A stretch of 64,000 nucleotides of DNA from Poriferisodalis sp965116715 (lineage in GTDB: Bacteria; Actinomycetota; Acidimicrobiia; Acidimicrobiales; Poriferisodalaceae): the NCBI GenBank assembly GCA_965116715.1, contig OZ220724.1, forward strand, positions 868,001 to 932,000, given 5' to 3'. This document shows positions 50,047-60,751 of the stretch, piece by piece. Every line of letters begins with the position of its first letter. The stretch's first letter is position 1. The notes beneath the pieces are model-generated. The model saw nothing but the letters and a program-made list of their open reading frames with translations. It did not search any database and was not told the DNA's origin. Position numbers and translations under genes: made by a program.

Positions 50047-50841
50047 GTGAGTGCCTCCGGACAACCAAACCCCGCGCAACTCAGTCCCGCACAACTCGCC
50101 GCCGCCGAAGCGCTGTCGAACTACTACGCGGCGGGCGGCGACGTGCCCACAGCAGCCTTCGCCGGCTTGGGATTCGAGGACGGCTTGGCCGTCCAGTGCG
50201 AGATGCAGCGTCGGGCGGTCGCCGATGGGGCCGTGCAGGCCGGCTGGAAGGTGGGGCTCACGTCAGATCGAGCCCGCACGACCGTGGGCATCGATGACCG
50301 GCCGTTCGGGCATGTCAACCGAGTGCTCGCATCGCCGGCGAGCATCCCGACGGCAGAGATCAGCAAGGTGAGCATCGAGCCCGAGATGTGCTTCGTGATC
50401 GGCGAGCGCATCGCCGGCGACGATGTCGATCCGGCCTCAGTGCCCGCCCGGATCGCCCAGGTGTGCGCTGGCTATGAGGTGAACGAGGCGCGGGTCGCCG
50501 TCGGGGGCAACCTCGCCATGCTCGTGGCCGACAACCTGACGAACTGGGCCATCGTCCGGGGAACGGGCGTCGACGCCCCGCCCGCGGACGAGCTCGACCG
50601 CTGCGTCGTGACGGTCTCATGCGATAGCGCCGAACGCTTCAGCTGCATCGCTGCGGACGAGGTCGACAACCCGTACCTGTCGATTGCGCGGCTGGCAGCC
50701 ACGCTGCACCGGCACGGCATGGCGCTCGAACCAGGCCAGAGCGTGATCACCGGCGCGTATGCCCGCTTCCGAGTCGAACCCGGCCAACACTGGGTGGCCA
50801 GCTACAGCGGCCTCGGAGACGTGGAGGCGACGATCTCATGA
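50047..50841 (+). CDS. 2-keto-4-pentenoate hydratase/FAH-family enzyme
   Basis: 264 residues from GTG 50047. Signatures: GWKVGLTSDRART, PEMCFVIGERIAGDDVD (acidic metal ligands), CAGYEVNEARV, LADNLT-type loop and CAADEV, fitting MhpD/HpaH-like hydratases of aromatic meta-cleavage pathways. No other meta-cleavage gene is adjacent, so the substrate is open. Stop overlaps the next start (ATGA at 50838). Confidence 0.82.
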   Translation: MSASGQPNPAQLSPAQLAAAEALSNYYAAGGDVPTAAFAGLGFEDGLAVQCEMQRRAVADGAVQAGWKVGLTSDRARTTVGIDDRPFGHVNRVLASPASIPTAEISKVSIEPEMCFVIGERIAGDDVDPASVPARIAQVCAGYEVNEARVAVGGNLAMLVADNLTNWAIVRGTGVDAPPADELDRCVVTVSCDSAERFSCIAADEVDNPYLSIARLAATLHRHGMALEPGQSVITGAYARFRVEPGQHWVASYSGLGDVEATIS

Positions 50842-51878
50842 ACACCGATCCCATGCACTCTGGACCGCCGGGACCGACCGTGCTCGAGGTGCCCGACGGG
50901 CCGCTCAACGTGCTCGTCACCAAGACGCTCACGCTGCCCGATGTCAGCCCTGCCGACGAGGCCGCTATTCGCGACGCAGCAGGGCCCGATGCCGTCGTCA
51001 ACATCGTGGACCGGCCGCGGGACGGGGTTCCGCTGGCCGATGGCGCGCAGGTCATCCTCGGCATCGTGCCCGAGTGGCTGTTCGACGCCGCCCCGAAGCT
51101 GCGCTGGATCCATGCGACGGCATCGGGCGTCGACATGTTCATGTACCCCAAGTTCCTCGACAGCGACGTCGTGCTCACCGGCGAGAAAGGCCTGGTCGGC
51201 AGCCATCTGGCCGACCACGCATTCGGCCTGCTGCTCGCGCTGGTCAGGCGCATCGCGACGGCGGTGAAGCTGGGCCCGGACGGATGGGACAACGACGTCC
51301 GCGAACGGATGCGCTACAGCGAGCTGGAACTCGAAGGTCTCACCATGGGCATCCTGGGGTTCGGCGGCACAGGTCGCCACATTGCCCGCCGGGCCGCCGC
51401 ATTCGGCATGCATGTGCAGGCCATGGATCTGTACCCGGTGCCGCCCGGCGAGGGTGTCGAGACCGTCGGCGGACCCGAGTCGCTGGGCGACATGGTGGCC
51501 ACCAGCGACGTGCTGGCTGTGGGGCTGCCGCTTACCGCCGAGACCAAGGGCATGTTCGACGACGCGATGTTCGCCCTGATGCCCGACGGCGCCGTGTTGC
51601 TGAACGTCACCCGCGGCGAGATCATCGACGGGCCGTCACTGGAGCGGGCGCTGGCAGAGGGCAGGATCGGCGGAGCCGCACTCGATGTCGCGCCGGTCGA
51701 GCCATTGCCACCGGACAGCCCGCTGTGGGGGTTCGACAACTGCGTCATGACCCCGCATACCGCAGGGGCGAGCCAGCACCGCGCACGGCGCAACCTGGAG
51801 CGCTTCTGCCGGAATCTCGTGGCCCTGCGCGAGGGCCGCCCGCTCGAAGGCGTCGTGGACAAGCAGACAGGTTTCTGA
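50838..51878 (+). CDS. D-isomer-specific 2-hydroxyacid dehydrogenase
   Basis: 346 residues. NAD-binding MGILGFGGTGRHIARRA, catalytic Arg in LLNVTRGEIIDG, Glu in VAPVEPLPPD and His in VMTPHTAGAS. Related to phosphoglycerate/hydroxypyruvate reductases; substrate unknown. Overlaps the hydratase gene by 4 nt, implying they act on related keto/hydroxy acids. Confidence 0.92.
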   Translation: MNTDPMHSGPPGPTVLEVPDGPLNVLVTKTLTLPDVSPADEAAIRDAAGPDAVVNIVDRPRDGVPLADGAQVILGIVPEWLFDAAPKLRWIHATASGVDMFMYPKFLDSDVVLTGEKGLVGSHLADHAFGLLLALVRRIATAVKLGPDGWDNDVRERMRYSELELEGLTMGILGFGGTGRHIARRAAAFGMHVQAMDLYPVPPGEGVETVGGPESLGDMVATSDVLAVGLPLTAETKGMFDDAMFALMPDGAVLLNVTRGEIIDGPSLERALAEGRIGGAALDVAPVEPLPPDSPLWGFDNCVMTPHTAGASQHRARRNLERFCRNLVALREGRPLEGVVDKQTGF

Positions 51879-51941
51879 GCCCTCGGCCCAGTCCCTGAAT
51901 CAGCTCCGTCCCTGAATCAACCCAGCCTCAGAATCCGACAT

Positions 51942-51992
51942 CGACCTGTCACAGAAAATCCGACTGGACAGGTCGGGATTAGCCGGTACAGT
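51942..51992 (+). promoter_or_regulatory. metY promoter with inverted repeat over the -35
   Basis: TGGACA (51965-51970), 16-nt spacer, TACAGT (51987-51992). A perfect 9-bp inverted repeat, CGACCTGTC (51942-51950) and GACAGGTCG (51967-51975), separated by 16 nt, overlaps the -35. Because one arm is in the promoter it is more likely an operator than an RNA switch. Confidence 0.5.
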
Positions 51993-52062
51993 GCTGCGCG
52001 CTCGGCAATCCCGCCGGGTCAGGCATAGCCCGCCTTATGGGGCGTAAGAAATGGAGCTCATC

Positions 52063-53397
<1,335 letters not shown>

Positions 53398-53496
53398 GGC
53401 TGCAGGCCCACAGCGATCAGCGAACATCGCCGTCCGCCATAGCGCAGTTCATGCAGGAAATTGCGGGGTAGTTCCTGCTGGTTCTTGCAGGCAGCT

Positions 53497-54735
53497 TCAG
53501 CTGACGGCGCCAGCGCCGCGCAGGGCGGCGATCTCGTCGGGTTCCAGGCCGAACTGGGTCAGGATCTCGTCGGTGTGCTCGCCCTGCGCGGGGCTGGGCC
53601 GCCGGATGTCGCCGGACACCCCGTCGATCTGGGTGGCATTGCGCACGATGCGGATGTCGCCCATCACCGGGTGATGCACCGGCGCGGCCATACCCAGATG
53701 CTGAACCTGCGGATCGGCGAAGGCCTCAGCCACGCTGTTGACGCGCCCGCACGGGATGCCTGCGGCGTTGAGACGCTCGACCCATTCGTCGCATCCGGCA
53801 GCGGCAAGTCGTTCGCTGATGAGCTTGTTCAGCTCGGTCCGGTTGGCCGAGCGCAGCTTGGTCGATGAGAAACGCTCGTCGTCAGGCAGATCAGGCCGGC
53901 CGATCTCCGTGCAGAACGCCCGCCACAGCCGCCCGCCGGGCGCCGCGATGTTGATGTAGCCGTCGGCTGCCTCGTAGGTGCCCATGGGGATCATCGTGGG
54001 ATGGTCGTTGCCGGCCTGCGGCGGGTCCTCCCCCGCCACGGTCCAGCGAGCCGCTTGGAAATCGAGCATGCCGATCATCGACTCGAGCAGCGAGGTGTGC
54101 ACCCAGCGACCCTCGCCGGTGCGGGATCGCTCGATGAGTGCCACCAGCACGCCGATTGCGAGCTGCAGGCCGGCGGTCACATCGCTGATCGCCACACCGG
54201 CGCGCACCGGACCGTGGCCCGGCAGCCCTGTCACCGCCATCATCCCGCCGAGGCCCTGTGCGATCTGGTCGACACCGCCGCGCGTCGCGTACGGGCCGTC
54301 TTGACCGAAGCCCGAGATTGATCCCATAACAAGCGCAGGATTCACGGCGTGCAGGGTGTCCCAGTCGAATCCCAGCCGGTACTTGACGGTCGGTCGCAGG
54401 TTCTCGATGAGCACATCGGCAGAGCGAACAAGTCGGTGCAGCAGTTCACGGCCGGACGGGTTCTTCAAGTCGATGACCAGCGAGCGCTTGTTGCGGTGGA
54501 TGTTGAGGTGATCCGGCGAGGATTCCCGGCCCTCCTCGAAGCCATCGGTGGGCGCGTCCACCCGTATGACATCTGCGCCCCAGTCAGCGAGCTGCCGCAC
54601 GGCCGTTGGCCCGGCACGCGCGATGGTCAGGTCAAGCACCGTGATGCCGACGAGCGGCAGCGCCTGAGCGGTTGGATCTGCTCCAGACATCGGCGCTGTG
54701 CTGACCGGCTCAGCGCTCGCAGGTTCAGTGCTCAC
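53497..54735 (-). CDS. Family III CoA transferase (CaiB/BaiF)
   Basis: About 412 residues. LVGITVLDLTIARAGP, LADWGADVIRVDAP, LVIDLKNPSGRELLHRLV, SADVLIENLRPTVKYRLG (with the catalytic Asp region) and GSISGFGQDGPYATRGGVD are diagnostic. GTG 54735 is proposed; ATG 54690 is the alternative. The first ~15 codons are 15-nt repeats (EPVSTEPASAEPVSTAP). It follows the D-aminoacylase gene with overlapping GTGA signals. Transfers CoA between carboxylic acids; substrate unknown. Confidence 0.9.
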   Translation of the reverse strand: MSTEPASAEPVSTAPMSGADPTAQALPLVGITVLDLTIARAGPTAVRQLADWGADVIRVDAPTDGFEEGRESSPDHLNIHRNKRSLVIDLKNPSGRELLHRLVRSADVLIENLRPTVKYRLGFDWDTLHAVNPALVMGSISGFGQDGPYATRGGVDQIAQGLGGMMAVTGLPGHGPVRAGVAISDVTAGLQLAIGVLVALIERSRTGEGRWVHTSLLESMIGMLDFQAARWTVAGEDPPQAGNDHPTMIPMGTYEAADGYINIAAPGGRLWRAFCTEIGRPDLPDDERFSSTKLRSANRTELNKLISERLAAAGCDEWVERLNAAGIPCGRVNSVAEAFADPQVQHLGMAAPVHHPVMGDIRIVRNATQIDGVSGDIRRPSPAQGEHTDEILTQFGLEPDEIAALRGAGAVS

Positions 54736-54743
54736 AGGCTCAC
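54732..54743 (-). other. Three-codon relay between D-aminoacylase and CoA-transferase genes
   Basis: The upstream stop is inside GTGA (54743-54740). That GTG reads GTG-AGC-CTG-TGA, and its TGA overlaps a second GTGA whose GTG (54735) starts the CoA transferase. GTGAGC occurs twice, 8 nt apart. Confidence 0.35.
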
Positions 54744-56455
54744 TGAATCGCTGGGTCGGCTTGGGCGCCGCGCACGAGCCGCCCGGGGCGCGCACCGGTG
54801 AATTCGCCGTTTGCCGACACCTCGGTTCCGGCCACGAAGGTGTGGCGGTAGCCAGCCGATCTCTGGATCAGGCGCTTGCCGCCGCTCGGCAGGTCGTACA
54901 CCAACTCCGGCCGACCAACACCGAGCGCGTCGAAGTCGACCACGTTGAGGTCAGCCCGGTAACCCGGCGCGAGCAGGCCGCGATCGGCCAGCCCGTAGGC
55001 GAGCGCATTGGCGCGGGTCTGCTTGTGCACCAGGAACTCGAGCGGCAGGCCCTCGCCGCGGCGGCGATCGCGAGCCCAGTGGGTCAGCAGGTACGTCGGG
55101 TAGGACGCATCACAGATGGTGCCGACGTGCGCTCCGGCATCGCCGATGCCGCAGATGGTGTGCGGGTCGGCCAGCATCTCGCGGATCACATCCAGGCTGC
55201 CGCCGGTGTAGTTCTCGAAGGGATACAGCAGCAGGGCGTCGCCGTCGCCGTCACAGAGCAGATCCAGTGCCAGCTCCCACGGGCTGACGCCCAGCTCGGC
55301 AGCGCGGGCTGCAACCGACGCACGGGGATCGGGCTCGTAGTCGGGCACGTCGCCGAGCTCGAAAGCACGGGTGAGCGCGTAGTCCATCCACTTGCTGAAC
55401 CCATCCACAGGCCGGTCTTCGATCAGCGCCCGACGCAGGCTCTCGTCGTCGCGCATGCGGGCCGCCCGTTCAGCCGTCGGCAGGTCGGCAATCTCGCGGT
55501 AGGCCGGATGATTGCCGAAGGGATTCACCGACACGTCGAGCCCGAGCATGACGCTGATCGGCCGGCAGCCGACCTGCCCGTTCGCAGCAATGCCCGCTTC
55601 GTTCGCCGCATGGATCTGACTTAGGGTCTCCCGCCACAGCTCGGGCGCATTGTCGACCTGCAGCAGCAGCACCGACAGCGGACGACCGGACAGCTCGGCG
55701 GCAGCGCGCAACGTTTCGAACTCGCCGGGACCGAAGTCGGAGTTGACCTGCAGCACGCCGGCACCGGCCTGCCGCATTGCACGCGCCACGGCGGCGAGTT
55801 CGGGATCGCCCGCAGACAGCGACGGCGTCAACCGGCCGTCCGCCGCCTTGTGCTTGGTGGTGCGGCTGGTCGTGAAGCCCAGCGCCCCCGCCTCGAGTGC
55901 CTCCGTGACGAGTTCGGTGATCCGTTCGAGCTCGTCGGGCGTCGGCACCTCCGCATGGTCGGCGCCGCGCTCTCCCATCACGAAGAACCGCAGCGCCCCA
56001 TGTGGCAGCTGGCTGCCGACATCCATCACACGCGGCGTAGCCGCGAGCGCATCGAGATACTCCGGGTAGCTGGTCCAGCGGAAGTCGATGCCCTCGGCGA
56101 GCACCGTTCCGGGGATGTCCTCCACTCCCTCCATCAGGTTGATGAGGTAGTCCTCGGTGCCGGGCTGCACTGGCGCGAAGCCGACACCGCAGTTGCCGAA
56201 GATCGCGGTGGTCACCCCGTGCCACGACGACGGCGTCATCTCGGGATCCCAGGTGGCCTGCCCGTCGTAGTGGGTGTGAATGTCCACCCAGCCCGGCAGC
56301 ACAAGGTGACCGTCGGCATCGATGTCGCGGCGCCCCCGGCCGGTCACCTCGCCGACATCTGTGATGACTCCGTCAGAGACAGCGACATCGGCTGCACGAG
56401 GCGGGCCGCCGCTCCCGTCAACGACAGTCCCGTTGCGGATCACGACGTCATTCAT
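54740..56455 (-). CDS. N-acyl-D-amino-acid deacylase family amidohydrolase
   Basis: 571 residues from ATG 56455 (56470 also possible). Seen: VVIRNGTVVDGSGGPPRAAD, metal motif VDIHTHYDGQATWDP (H-x-H), GVTTAIFGNCGVGFAP, ALGFTTSRTTKHKAADG, and ICGIGDAGAHVGTICDASYP near the C-terminus with a metal Asp/His. Zinc hydrolase acting on N-acyl-D-amino acids or related amides. First gene of a pair with the CoA transferase. Confidence 0.93.
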   Translation of the reverse strand: MNDVVIRNGTVVDGSGGPPRAADVAVSDGVITDVGEVTGRGRRDIDADGHLVLPGWVDIHTHYDGQATWDPEMTPSSWHGVTTAIFGNCGVGFAPVQPGTEDYLINLMEGVEDIPGTVLAEGIDFRWTSYPEYLDALAATPRVMDVGSQLPHGALRFFVMGERGADHAEVPTPDELERITELVTEALEAGALGFTTSRTTKHKAADGRLTPSLSAGDPELAAVARAMRQAGAGVLQVNSDFGPGEFETLRAAAELSGRPLSVLLLQVDNAPELWRETLSQIHAANEAGIAANGQVGCRPISVMLGLDVSVNPFGNHPAYREIADLPTAERAARMRDDESLRRALIEDRPVDGFSKWMDYALTRAFELGDVPDYEPDPRASVAARAAELGVSPWELALDLLCDGDGDALLLYPFENYTGGSLDVIREMLADPHTICGIGDAGAHVGTICDASYPTYLLTHWARDRRRGEGLPLEFLVHKQTRANALAYGLADRGLLAPGYRADLNVVDFDALGVGRPELVYDLPSGGKRLIQRSAGYRHTFVAGTEVSANGEFTGARPGRLVRGAQADPAIQ

Positions 56456-56582
56456 GGAAGCAGGCGGCATGGCTGCGATCGTACTGAGTGCCGTACGACC
56501 GATTCGGGGCCGACCGTCGTGGTGGCCGTTGGAGATTCAGCGACACCCGGCAACCGAGCCCGGCGGCTGCCGCGGGTCGGCC

Positions 56583-57629
56583 CTAGGCGGCCGCTCCCGG
56601 GCCTGCGCTGCGGTTCGGGCGGGGCCGACTACCGGCTCGCTCGCCAAACCAGAAACCGGCACCCCACGAGAGATGCATGACCGCGAATGCCGCCGCAGCT
56701 CGCAGCCGGTCGCGAGCTGCGGGCAGGCTTGCTCTCAGCCGGGCTGCGGCCACGGTGCAGGCGCCGAGATATGCCGCCGGCACCAGCGCCGCCCGCGCGC
56801 GACCGCGAGCCAACTCGAACACCGAGACCGCCACGCCGGCGACAAGAGCAGGCGCGGCGAGCTGTCGCGGCTGGATCGAGCGCGGGTGGCGTTTGATCAC
56901 CACGCGCTTGCCAGCGCCGTAGTCGAAGTACTGGCGCGCCAGGCCTGCCCAGCTCGACCGGGGCTCGTAGTCCACAACCAGGCTCGGGTCCAGCCACACC
57001 GCGCGACCCTCTTCACGCAGGCGCCAGTTCAGCTCGTAGTCCTGGTTCCGCTGCAACGACTCGTCGAACCCGCCCACAGCGGCGAGCGCAGCAGCATCGA
57101 ACACTCCCAGGTACACCGTGTCGACCGGACCTGCGTCGCCCCCCTGCCGGAACGCGGCTGGACCGCCCCCAAACCGCGAGGACATTGCCGCAGCGACCAC
57201 ACGGCCCAGGCCGTCGTGGCCGACCGGTCGCTGCACACCGCCGACGTTCGCCGCGCCGGTTCGCCGCAACGTCGCCACCGCTCGCTCCACGTAGTCGGCT
57301 GGGAGTCTGGCTTGGGCGTCAACCCGCACGATGACCTCGCCGGAGGCTGCGCCGATCGCCAGGTTGAGACCTGCGGAGGTGTTGCCAGCGGGGTTCTGGA
57401 TGACCTGCAACGGCCACGTGCATCCGGCCTCCGCGACCGCCAGCTCGGTGCCGTCGGTGCTCGGTGCCACTGCCACGATGACGTCGAGCGCTCCGCTGTA
57501 GGTCTGCGCGCTGACGGCGTCGAGGCACCCCGGTATCTCCTCAGCGCAGTCACGGGCGGGAATGACCACAGACACACTCGGCCTGCCGGCCGGGACACTC
57601 GGCCCTTCGGGCGGGACCGGTTCGCTCAC
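56583..57629 (-). CDS. Family 2 glycosyltransferase, membrane-anchored
   Basis: 348 residues from GTG 57629, whose GTGA overlaps the upstream stop. PSVSVVIPARDCAEEIPGCL opens the GT-A fold; VIVRVDAQARLPADYVE holds the Asp of the DxD-like site; SLQRNQDYELNWRLREEG holds the catalytic Asp-Tyr-Glu region. Two hydrophobic segments follow (APALVAGVAVSVFELA; AALVPAAYLGACTVAAA). Probably adds a sugar to a lipid-linked precursor initiated by the next-listed transferase. Confidence 0.9.
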   Translation of the reverse strand: MSEPVPPEGPSVPAGRPSVSVVIPARDCAEEIPGCLDAVSAQTYSGALDVIVAVAPSTDGTELAVAEAGCTWPLQVIQNPAGNTSAGLNLAIGAASGEVIVRVDAQARLPADYVERAVATLRRTGAANVGGVQRPVGHDGLGRVVAAAMSSRFGGGPAAFRQGGDAGPVDTVYLGVFDAAALAAVGGFDESLQRNQDYELNWRLREEGRAVWLDPSLVVDYEPRSSWAGLARQYFDYGAGKRVVIKRHPRSIQPRQLAAPALVAGVAVSVFELARGRARAALVPAAYLGACTVAAARLRASLPAARDRLRAAAAFAVMHLSWGAGFWFGERAGSRPRPNRSAGPGAAA

Positions 57630-58978
57630 CGGGCGTTGCGGCGAGCCATGACGACGAGGCTCTTGGCCATGATCTCCCAGTCGAGCACCGGCGACCAGTT
57701 CACGACGTACTGCAGGTCGTGTCCCAGCTTGTAGCCGGGATCGGTCTGGTAATGCCCCTGCGTCTGCGCCAGACCCGTGATGCCGGGCGGCACGTCGTGC
57801 CGGCGGCCATAGCCGGGGATCTCCCGCTCCAGCCTGGCCACTATCTGCGGTCGTTCGGGACGTGGGCCCACGATCGACATGGTCCCGGTGAGCACATTCC
57901 ACAACTGCGGCAGCTCGTCCAGTCGTGTGCGCCGGAGCCATCCCAGACCCCCAATGACCCGGGGATCGTTGACTCCGGCCAGCACCGGCCCGTTGCGTTC
58001 CGCATCCCGTCGCATCGTTCGGAACTTCACGAGCACGAACGGGACTCCCCCGCGACCCACTCGCTCCTGGCGATACAGCACGCCGCGGCCCACCCTCGCA
58101 CGCACGTACATCGCGACGGCCGCAGTCAGGGGCAGCACCACCGGCGCAGACAACACCAAGTACGCCAAGTCGAGCAGTCGCTTGAACCGCAGGCGGCACA
58201 GCGGCAACGCGTGCTCGCGCAGCGCGATGAAGGGCATCCCGCCGATCTGGCGGCTCCGCTGCAGACCGAGCAGCGTGTCCGCAGCCGTGACACGGCGGTA
58301 CACGCCGATCTCGCGCGACTCGAACTCGCCGAGCGGCTCGGGATAGATCTTCTCGAGCGGCTGACCCGACAGCAGCAGCAGGTCGGTCGCCCCGACACGC
58401 TCCACCTCGGCGCAGAGACGGGAGCTGACATCGCCGCCGTCGGTCACGCTGCCAGCGATCACCGCATCGCGCTCGTCGTCGGTGAGATGCTGCTTGGCGG
58501 AGTCGATGTCGTCGTTCGTTCCCACCAGCAGCATCCGGGGCTGCCCGAAGCGTCTCAGCCGCACCCGCCTGGCAGCCCACCGGTTGAACGCGATGAGCAT
58601 GCTGGCGGTGATGGCCAAGACCACGAGGTTGCCTCGCGGCATCAGGTAGCGCTCGGTGAGCAGCGTGACGGTTGCGTCACCGCCCACCGCCATGAACGTC
58701 AGCAGCGTCGCGCGCGGCAGCCAGGCCCGATGGCCGAGGCGCTGCTCGAACTCGTAGAAGCCGCCGAAGTAATAGACCGTCATGTGCAGCAAGGTGGCCA
58801 CAGCGAACCCGATGAAGTAGTGGCTGCGCGGGTAGGTGGGCCAGTCGAATCCGAAACGGACCACCGTGATCGCTGCCATCAGGGCAAACAGGGTCGCCGC
58901 ATCGAAGATGTAGAGATGCCGGAATCCCCCTCGGGCCGATCCGTTGCCATTCCGGCTCGGCAGCGCAGTTGACGTCAC
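57626..58978 (-). CDS. Polyprenyl sugar-phosphate transferase (WbaP/CpsE-like)
   Basis: About 450 residues from GTG 58978 (59023 possible). Four to five N-terminal membrane helices and a CoA-binding-like middle (RMLLVGTNDDIDSAKQHL) precede the bacterial sugar transferase domain: FKRLLDLAYLVLSAPVVLP, VLVKFRTMRRDAERNGPV, RRTRLDELPQLWNVLTGTMS and VGPRPERP. It transfers a sugar phosphate to undecaprenyl phosphate, initiating an exopolysaccharide unit. Divergent from the GT-C-like gene. Confidence 0.93.
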   Translation of the reverse strand: MTSTALPSRNGNGSARGGFRHLYIFDAATLFALMAAITVVRFGFDWPTYPRSHYFIGFAVATLLHMTVYYFGGFYEFEQRLGHRAWLPRATLLTFMAVGGDATVTLLTERYLMPRGNLVVLAITASMLIAFNRWAARRVRLRRFGQPRMLLVGTNDDIDSAKQHLTDDERDAVIAGSVTDGGDVSSRLCAEVERVGATDLLLLSGQPLEKIYPEPLGEFESREIGVYRRVTAADTLLGLQRSRQIGGMPFIALREHALPLCRLRFKRLLDLAYLVLSAPVVLPLTAAVAMYVRARVGRGVLYRQERVGRGGVPFVLVKFRTMRRDAERNGPVLAGVNDPRVIGGLGWLRRTRLDELPQLWNVLTGTMSIVGPRPERPQIVARLEREIPGYGRRHDVPPGITGLAQTQGHYQTDPGYKLGHDLQYVVNWSPVLDWEIMAKSLVVMARRNAR

Positions 58979-59120
58979 GGGATTCTCATGGCGAGCAGGG
59001 ACGAGTCGCTCGTTGTGCGGCACCCAGCAGCCGGTGCCGCCCGTCGACTGCCATCGGGCCGATACTACGCTGCGCCCCTTCACACGGTGGCAGCGGCCGC
59101 CGAGTACCGAAAGACCCTTC

Positions 59121-60713
59121 ATGGCACGCCAAGGCCCGCTGGCCCGCCTGCGTTCGGGCTGGACCGTCGTCGTCCTCATCTGCCTCGGCGTGCTGCTGCT
59201 GTGGGCGCCCGACCTCAACCTGCCGCTGGGCAACAGCGATGACGGCCGCATATTCGGCCGTGCGGGAATCCAGGCACGCAACTTCTGGGATCTCGGACCA
59301 CTTGACTCCAGCCTGGGTGCCAGGACTGATCCATTCATCCGGGCTGAATTCGAGGTGCCGCCACGTGCCGAGCCGCCAATCGAAGCAGTCACCTACGCGC
59401 ATCACCCACCGCTGAAACAGTTCCTCACCATCGTCTCGGTGGGTGCACTGGGCGACAGCCCGCAGGCGGTGCGCATCACCGACTTCCTGCTGGGCGCCGC
59501 GACCGTGGCATTCATGGCCGCCTTGCTGCGCGCCGTTGGCATGCGGTGGGGACCGACGCTGCTCGCCTTGCTGGTCATGGTGAGCACGGGATTCTTCTAT
59601 GTGTACGCCCGCATGGGCATCAGCTTCTCGATGCTGCTGGCGCTGACAGCGGCCATTGCATGGCTGCGCCAGGCCGAACGGCCATCACGCTGGGCGCTCG
59701 TGGGTGCCGGCGCGCTGGCTGCCCTCACGGCGATGCACTCCTGGATTGCCATTGCATCGCTGGGTCTGCTGCTGCCGTGGCTGTTCATCGGGACGCTGCG
59801 ACAGCGACGTTCGGAAGCCCAAGGCTGCTCGGCCCCGATGGCAACGACCAGCGTGGCCGGGTGGCTGTGTCGGGGCTGGTCGCCGGCCCTGACCGCGGTC
59901 ACGGCCGGCGCACTGGTGGGAGGCCTGCTCACTGCTGGCTGGCTGTTGAACGCAACCGACATCTCCGAGCTCAGCGAGAGAGTCGCGTTCCGGACCGGCA
60001 ACGACGTCTCGACCGCCGCCGAACAGGCCCAGTTCACCTTCGGCGAGTTCCTCCAGCGCCAGTGGACCTTCGCAGGTCACGAGCTGCTGACGTCGTGGTG
60101 GCTGCGCCTGTTGTTCCTCCCAGCGCTGATCGCAGGACTCGTCGATCGTCGAACCCGCGGCCCGGTCGTTGTGACGCTGGCCGTGGCCATGTCGCTGACG
60201 TTCGCGCTGCAACAGGGTGCGTGGATCCATCGCCTCTGGAACTTCCCGTGGGTGGCCCCCACGTCCATCGGCATTGCGGCCCTCGCCGATGCCATCCGTC
60301 GACTGCTGCGCGGCCCCGCCGCCAGGCTCCGAGTGCCGCTGGGAGCGGCCGCTGCCGCAGTGACGCTGGTGACCTTGGCGTACGTGGCGACGGGCTCAAC
60401 GCGGGACTTCTATCTCGAGCGCCCGGCCGACGCCGGTGCCGTCCTGGAACAGGCACAAGATGAGCCACGAGTCGCCGAGGCCGAATTGGCGTGGTTCACC
60501 TCGGGCATCTGGACACCCCGCTGGATCTCGTACTACCTCGACCTGCCGGTATGGATGCTCGACGAGTCGAACCTCAGCCGAGTCGCCGCGACAGACGTGA
60601 TCCTGGTGCGCAACGACCGGGTGCCCGCCTTCATACCGCCCGAATCCATGGCTGCGCCGCTCGCCGTCGGCAAGGAATACACGCTGATCTCGGGGGCTGC
60701 GTTGGCAGAGTGA
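59121..60713 (+). CDS. GT-C-like membrane glycosyltransferase
   Basis: 530 residues, ~11 membrane helices. After the first helix the loop has LGNSDDGRIFGRAG (acidic pair expected in GT-C enzymes) and YAHHPPLKQFLTI, matching the HPP loop of ArnT/PMT-like transferases. A soluble C-terminal domain (AELAWFTSGIWTPRWIS) follows. It would use a polyprenyl-phosphate sugar outside the membrane. ATG 59121. Acceptor unknown. Confidence 0.82.
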   Translation: MARQGPLARLRSGWTVVVLICLGVLLLWAPDLNLPLGNSDDGRIFGRAGIQARNFWDLGPLDSSLGARTDPFIRAEFEVPPRAEPPIEAVTYAHHPPLKQFLTIVSVGALGDSPQAVRITDFLLGAATVAFMAALLRAVGMRWGPTLLALLVMVSTGFFYVYARMGISFSMLLALTAAIAWLRQAERPSRWALVGAGALAALTAMHSWIAIASLGLLLPWLFIGTLRQRRSEAQGCSAPMATTSVAGWLCRGWSPALTAVTAGALVGGLLTAGWLLNATDISELSERVAFRTGNDVSTAAEQAQFTFGEFLQRQWTFAGHELLTSWWLRLLFLPALIAGLVDRRTRGPVVVTLAVAMSLTFALQQGAWIHRLWNFPWVAPTSIGIAALADAIRRLLRGPAARLRVPLGAAAAAVTLVTLAYVATGSTRDFYLERPADAGAVLEQAQDEPRVAEAELAWFTSGIWTPRWISYYLDLPVWMLDESNLSRVAATDVILVRNDRVPAFIPPESMAAPLAVGKEYTLISGAALAE

Positions 60714-60751
60714 ATCGAGCCTGCTGCGCAGCGCTCGCCGTACTGCTTCGG

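Noticed and set aside
51880..52062. SAM-type riboswitch before metY
   Set aside because: No SAM-I/SAM-IV core motifs were recognised, and the strong inverted repeat overlaps a plausible -35, so an operator fits better.
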